Shown piece after piece: positions 59,901 through 64,000 of a stretch of 64,000 bases of DNA. Both the position numbers and the translations under genes were made by a program. This DNA comes from Ciona savignyi (Eukaryota; Chordata; Ascidiacea; Phlebobranchia; Cionidae), in the NCBI GenBank assembly GCA_000149265.1, contig CH003298.1, positions 48,744 to 112,743 on the forward strand, given 5' to 3'. The notes below the pieces were generated by a model, which had not been told where the DNA came from, did no database searches, and worked only from the letters and a program-made list of their open reading frames with translations. Position 1 is the stretch's first letter. Each line of letters begins with the position of its first letter.

Positions 59901-62900
59901 GCCAATTCGTAGTTAGCTTTCTATAAAAAATGACATCCTGGGTTCAATATCTGTTCTGGTAAAAAAAAACAACTAAAAATCAAACAAAACCAGATGCTTA
60001 AGCAAAAATTGGAAAAATTTATGAAATGTTTTAAGTGAAATGATTTCTGCAGGTTATAGATGCCAGGGTCACCAATCTTGAGATGCAAATTTCTGAAATG
60101 TATTCCAAAATAATGGACACAGAAATCGCCATTGAAAATGCTGAGATTGAACATAGGAAAGCAAAGAAAAAGGTTAAGATGTTTGTTTACAACTACGTAA
60201 ATCCAATTGTGTTAAGGAATATATGTACTTGAATATGATAGTTATTGTGGTATTACAGACAACTTGTACCCTCCTTTGGGTTACTGAAACTATAACACTG
60301 TGTTGAACATAATCAAAGTGGACTTTATGTTAAGCCACTTGGTTCGAGATCTGCTTAGTGTCTTTCTAAGTATACAAACAAATGAATGGTGAAATGACAA
60401 ACAGTCGAACCCTGTAAATGAATATGACTGATAAGAGTGGTTGGTTAGAGCGTCGCCTTTCAGCTAAAGGGTCACAGGTTCGAAACTGGTTGCTAGCTAG
60501 TTGATTGTGTCCTTGGGCAAGGCACTTAATGAACCCAGCACATTAATGGATTCTACCAAATTGAACGAATGTATGAATCATACGCAACACACTGCAATAG
60601 CTGCGGTAACTCGACGGTGGGCACAGGGTGATCTGACGATTGCCCGGTATGTTAACCCCCTTGATTTTCCCATTCGGGGGGATAAACATGAATATCCTAT
60701 CCTATCCTATCCAATAGATGGAGGAAGAACGATTGATATGGGAAGAGTCAAGAAAGAAACAAGAGGAGGAGTTAAGGATGAGAGCTGAAGAGCAAAGACT
60801 ACGGGAGATTGAAAATAACAAACCCAACTCTGAGAGAAAGTTGCTGAGAATGCCAAGGTATCCACTTTATTTCACTTTTTTTAATATATGTGAGAGAATA
60901 TTTTTCTTACCACTTTGCAGCGATTTTATGTTTGGTGTGGCATGTTTTGGAGTACAATTTGAAATCTAGAGGTTCTTAATAAGAAGCCCTCATGATCAGA
61001 CTAGATCATCCTTTCAAGACAGGGTAGCATTGGTAATAAGACTAATTGATGGTCAACAACAATTTTCCCACTCACTGACTAGGATAAAATAAAAACCCTT
61101 ATTTACGAAAAATAACATGACAAATTTTTACATGACACATTGTTATTTTTAAAAACAGTAGCCCCAAGGTAAGTCCCATATCTCTTCGAAGACAATCCAT
61201 TGTGGATGGTAGCTTGGATGACAGTTCAAAAATACAAGCGTTACTAAATGGTGATCAAACACAGCATTCTGGAAGGGTGAGTATTTGTATTATAGCCTTT
61301 TATTTGGGTTTTCAAAATGGATCGATTGGTCAGCAATTCAAGGCTAATGAGCTTAAGGAAACCGGATGGTTAACCGTGTAAGAATGCGCTATTATATATT
61401 TACTTCATAATCTGATGATTGCCTGTGTCTCCCTTCTTGTATTTCTCTTTCAATGGGATAATTCTGTCCGGCCCGGTGGTCTAGCGGTTAAGTGCGTCGC
61501 CTTTCAATCGAAAGGTTGCAGGTGCGAAACTGGTCGCTAGCCAGTCGGTTGTGTCCTTGGGCAAGGCACTTTACGGACATTGCCTGAACCCAGCGGATAA
61601 ATGGGTTCTACCAAATTAAAGGAACGTGTCTATCATATACTATACAACACACTGCAATAGCTCCGGTAACCCGACGATGGGCGCGAGGTGATCTGACGAT
61701 TGCCCGTGTGATAACCCCCTTGGTTTTTCCATTCACGGGTATAAACATGAATATCCTATCCTATCCTATATCCTATAATACATGAATCTCATATAGTTGA
61801 TTCTACCTTGCAGCAGTAAAAAAACACTGTCTTGCTTTAGAACAATGTGCAAAACAGATAATATATAGTTTATTGAAGACATATAATAGTATAACCATTT
61901 ACTAAAATATATGATAATGTTACTCTAAAATGCTACGACTGTCTACCCCATAGCCTAAAGCTGTTTCAAGTCCCTTGTTTATGCTTGGTGATGTATATGT
62001 ATGAGTACAATAAATTATAGTAAGTATTTGGTATTTTATACATGAACAAAATTATTTTTTAACCAAGTAAAAATAAAGAAATTTTCTTTATTAACTTGTT
62101 GACATGACATCTTAATAAATATTAGAACATTGGGGCCTCAATGTAAGGGAAATAACTTTTAAATTGTCTTCGACTTTTATTATAGAGTGCATTTTGTTTG
62201 ACTACTTTTTTGTGGTTCATAAAAAATCCATGTTTTCTATATGTGGTAATATATAAAATACATTTAATTCTGATATAGTCAAGCAAAAAATACAAACATT
62301 TGAAATTTCTTCACTAAATATCAGATTGAGGAAGAGAAAGTGAAAGATACTGAAAACTTGACAACTGAAGTATCAGATGATGATGATGCGATAATCATGC
62401 TTGATGACATCATCAAAACTGAAGAAAACAACATAGGTCCCGCTGAAAAAAAGTTGGATAAGAAACAAGATAAATTTGTCGAAACTGATCAATTGGTACC
62501 ATCACAACCTCAGCAGATGGAAACTTTAACACTGGAATCTGAAAAGATGGTTACAGAAAATGATCAAATTGATCAAAAGTTACCTCAAGATCTAATCACA
62601 AAGGAGAAAGAACCAGAAAAATCAGTGCAAAGTCTGATTGATGACGCATCATGTGATGATCTTAATATGCCAGAACACAAGGCTACTCCACATGTTATAC
62701 AATCTCAAGAATTGAAATCATCAACTTGTGAAAAGGAACCTGGAGAAATTTCAATCACCGAAGAGGCATTTAAACCAGCAGATTGCGATAATGCACCAAG
62801 TGATAAGCAACGACTTTCTAAGGATAATAATGATAAACATCCTCAACAGACTAAAATTGAGGTGAAAGCTGTACAATCCGCTCTAGAGCCACTTGATTCA

Positions 62901-63933
62901 ATTAGCGATCAAAAGGTCGAACAGTCTATAGAATCTGAAATATTTGATCCAAAAGAAGAATCCAAAATACAAGAATTTGAATCTGAAATTTCTTTAACCA
63001 AAGAACCTGTAGACATGAAAGAATCTGTAAAAATAAAAGAAACTGTAAACCAAAAAGAACCTGTAAACAGAAAAGAAACTGGTATCACAGATGTTAGCAA
63101 ACCAGGAAATCTGTTCAATAAAACAAATGATCCTGATGGAACCAGTTTATTAAAGGACATAAAAAAAATTGATTCAACTGATTCAAAGATTAAAATCCAA
63201 GCTGCCAAAGACAGTTACTTATTGGCAAATGAAGACACCATAATATTATTAGATGATCAAGCAGATCAACTAAAAATTACGTCAAATGATTCTGTGACAT
63301 TAAGGAATCCATGTCTTGATTTCAAGTCGCAGAAACACACAAATGTACAAAAATTGAAATACATTGAACCATTGGACACTCAGGACACAATATACTTAAC
63401 AGAACCAGAGCCGACAATGGTAAAGCATGTTGTCACTGAGTCATGCCAGGATGTTGTTGGAAAACATAAAGAAATACGAATGAAGAAAGAACCGCCATCA
63501 AAACCTTCTGGTACCAAGACTGATACTGAACCTAAAATGGAAACAAATCACCCAGGCTACATAGCACCAAATGAATCAATCGCTTTGACTAAACCCAAAA
63601 AAGTGCTGTTGTCAGACGATTCACAAGCGGCTGGTAAGAGATGTAGTCCTGATGATAAGCCAACAAGAATTGAAACCATACCAACAAAAACAGTGTCAGA
63701 TGATCTGTTTACTTCTGCGAAGAAATCTACACCAAGTAAAAAACAAATGGGTGTAAGCGAAGTCAAAGTTAATGCAGCCAAGAAAACTGCAAAGGTATAC
63801 ATCATTAGTGAAGGGGTTAGATTAGTGGTGGTTGTATTTTAATTGTAAAATCGAAAAATATTTTTGAAAATTTTATTGATAGGATGTTGAAAAAGCAGCT
63901 GAAAGTAGCAAGAAAGAAACACCTCAGAATAAG
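50955..63933 (+). CDS. Large uncharacterised disordered/coiled-coil protein, partial
   Basis: Exons: 50955-51134, 51611-51649, 51751-51840, 52123-52191, 52244-52360, 52428-52631, 52746-52925 (or to 53000), 53367-53576, 53850-53918, 54003-54176, 54259-55146, 55389-56297, about 56673-56885 (contains the N gap), 57535-57738, 58027-58146, 58602-58739, 59452-59550, 60053-60172, 60718-60857, 61159-61276, 62325-63794 and 63883-63933, then off the edge. About 1,900 residues so far. The N-terminal third is low-complexity, rich in Tyr, Pro, Gln and Arg (YPPNPYPPHDHPAFQNYG). The middle is Ser/Asp/Glu-rich with basic patches. Exons 57535-60857 form heptad-like coiled coils (EEEIVNLRKILSEELKRQK). The 62325 exon is acidic with IIMLDD and IILLDD motifs. 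Nearly all introns are phase 0. No catalytic domain, signal peptide or membrane segment is visible. I do not recognise the family; a scaffold or cytoskeletal/nuclear adaptor role is only a guess. Confidence 0.75.
51250..51500 (+). repeat. Repeat family D copy 2 with tRNA-like end
   Basis: The same ordered blocks as 49090-49310 are followed by GTGGTCTAATGGTTAGAGCG, an A-box-like tRNA 5' half without an obvious B box. It lies in intron 1 of the large gene. Confidence 0.65.
53648..53750 (-). repeat. tRNA-like repeat (family C)
   Basis: The minus strand reads GTTAACGCGACCGATACATA and ends with ATGTTCGAACCCTAGCCCGG, a good B box and acceptor-like end. This makes it the most complete family C member. 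The anticodon arm is not convincing. Confidence 0.5.
56674..56773. other. Assembly gap (100 N)
   Basis: Exactly 100 Ns, probably a placeholder length. An acceptor (TTTCATCTGCAG) ends one base before the gap, and an open frame (IKEQQQVLIDCIKSS) runs out of it to a donor at 56885/56886. The gap therefore lies inside a coding exon. Confidence 0.95.
56975..57065 (-). repeat. SINE-1 fragment, degenerate
   Basis: AACCCATTAACCACTTGG, TTGCTCAAGGACAAACC and GACTGGTAGTAAAAC blocks keep the order of the 5' half in minus orientation. Confidence 0.45.
59108..59398 (-). repeat. SINE-1 copy
   Basis: This is a full minus-orientation copy from GATGGGATATTCATGTTTAT to ACCAGACTAACCGGTCAGA, about 55 bp upstream of the exon at 59452. 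Confidence 0.9.
59752..59770. repeat. (TG)n microsatellite
   Basis: A short run of GT dinucleotides in the intron after the exon at 59452. Confidence 0.8.
60428..60716 (+). repeat. SINE-1 copy forming an acceptor tract
   Basis: This is a plus-orientation copy whose (CTATC)n tail runs directly into CAATAG, the acceptor of the exon starting at 60718. The SINE tail is therefore the polypyrimidine tract of that exon. Confidence 0.9.
61467..61780 (+). repeat. SINE-1 copy, variant head
   Basis: A near-consensus full copy with the CCGGCCCGGTGGTCTAGCGG head, a TATACTATACAACAC insertion and a (CTATC)n tail. It lies in the intron after the exon at 61159. Confidence 0.95.
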
Positions 63934-64000
63934 GTTTGAATTTTTTTTCAGGAGGAGTATCTGTATATAGGTGATGGGTTAAGTACGCGTTTTTATTTAA

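Overview
This is eukaryotic genomic DNA: genes are broken into short exons by GT-AG introns and intergenic space is modest. The sequence is AT-rich, and a roughly 300-bp tRNA-derived SINE with a (CTATC)n tail is scattered through introns and spacers on both strands. A prostanoid GPCR, STXBP4 and GTPBP6 together with compact gene structure point to an invertebrate chordate. An ascidian such as Ciona is my best guess, but that is inference and not proof. All exon models below were assembled by eye from reading frames, splice sites and intron phases; no alignment or transcript was available.

Layout. (1) 643-9077, minus: a prostaglandin E receptor EP4-like GPCR, seven exons from the start to TM6; TM7 and the C-terminus lie off the left edge. 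(2) 11491-17905, minus: a Shisa/CYYR1-like single-pass membrane protein. A signal peptide and six-cysteine ectodomain (17905-16629) can join in frame to either of two transmembrane exons, giving a short form ending at 16231 or a long-tailed form ending at 11491. (3) 18.7-21.9 kb: a hAT-type element with a perfect 8-bp target duplication and two tandem, partly decayed copies of a membrane-protein exon. (4) 22058-24986, plus: a small uncharacterised five-exon gene with an apparent one-base frameshift. (5) 25271-31825, minus: GTPBP6, an HflX-family GTPase, nine exons, convergent with gene 4. (6) 33151-45973, plus: STXBP4 (Synip), fourteen exons, PDZ-PDZ-EF-like-coiled coil-WW. (7) 50955-63933, plus: a very large unrecognised disordered and coiled-coil protein, at least 22 exons, running off the right edge and interrupted by a 100-N gap at 56674-56773.

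Mobile DNA is mostly non-autonomous: the SINE family, a second interspersed repeat (B), two less abundant tRNA-like families, and four DNA-transposon-like elements with recognisable ends (2920-3313, 13256-13769, 18731-19166, 36915-38004). Several repeats touch gene function. A SINE tail supplies the pyrimidine tract of one acceptor, a tandem array forms another acceptor, and a 46-bp tandem duplication copies the splice donor of the GTPBP6 P-loop exon. The protein-coding genes are unrelated single-copy genes; nothing suggests that they work together in one pathway.
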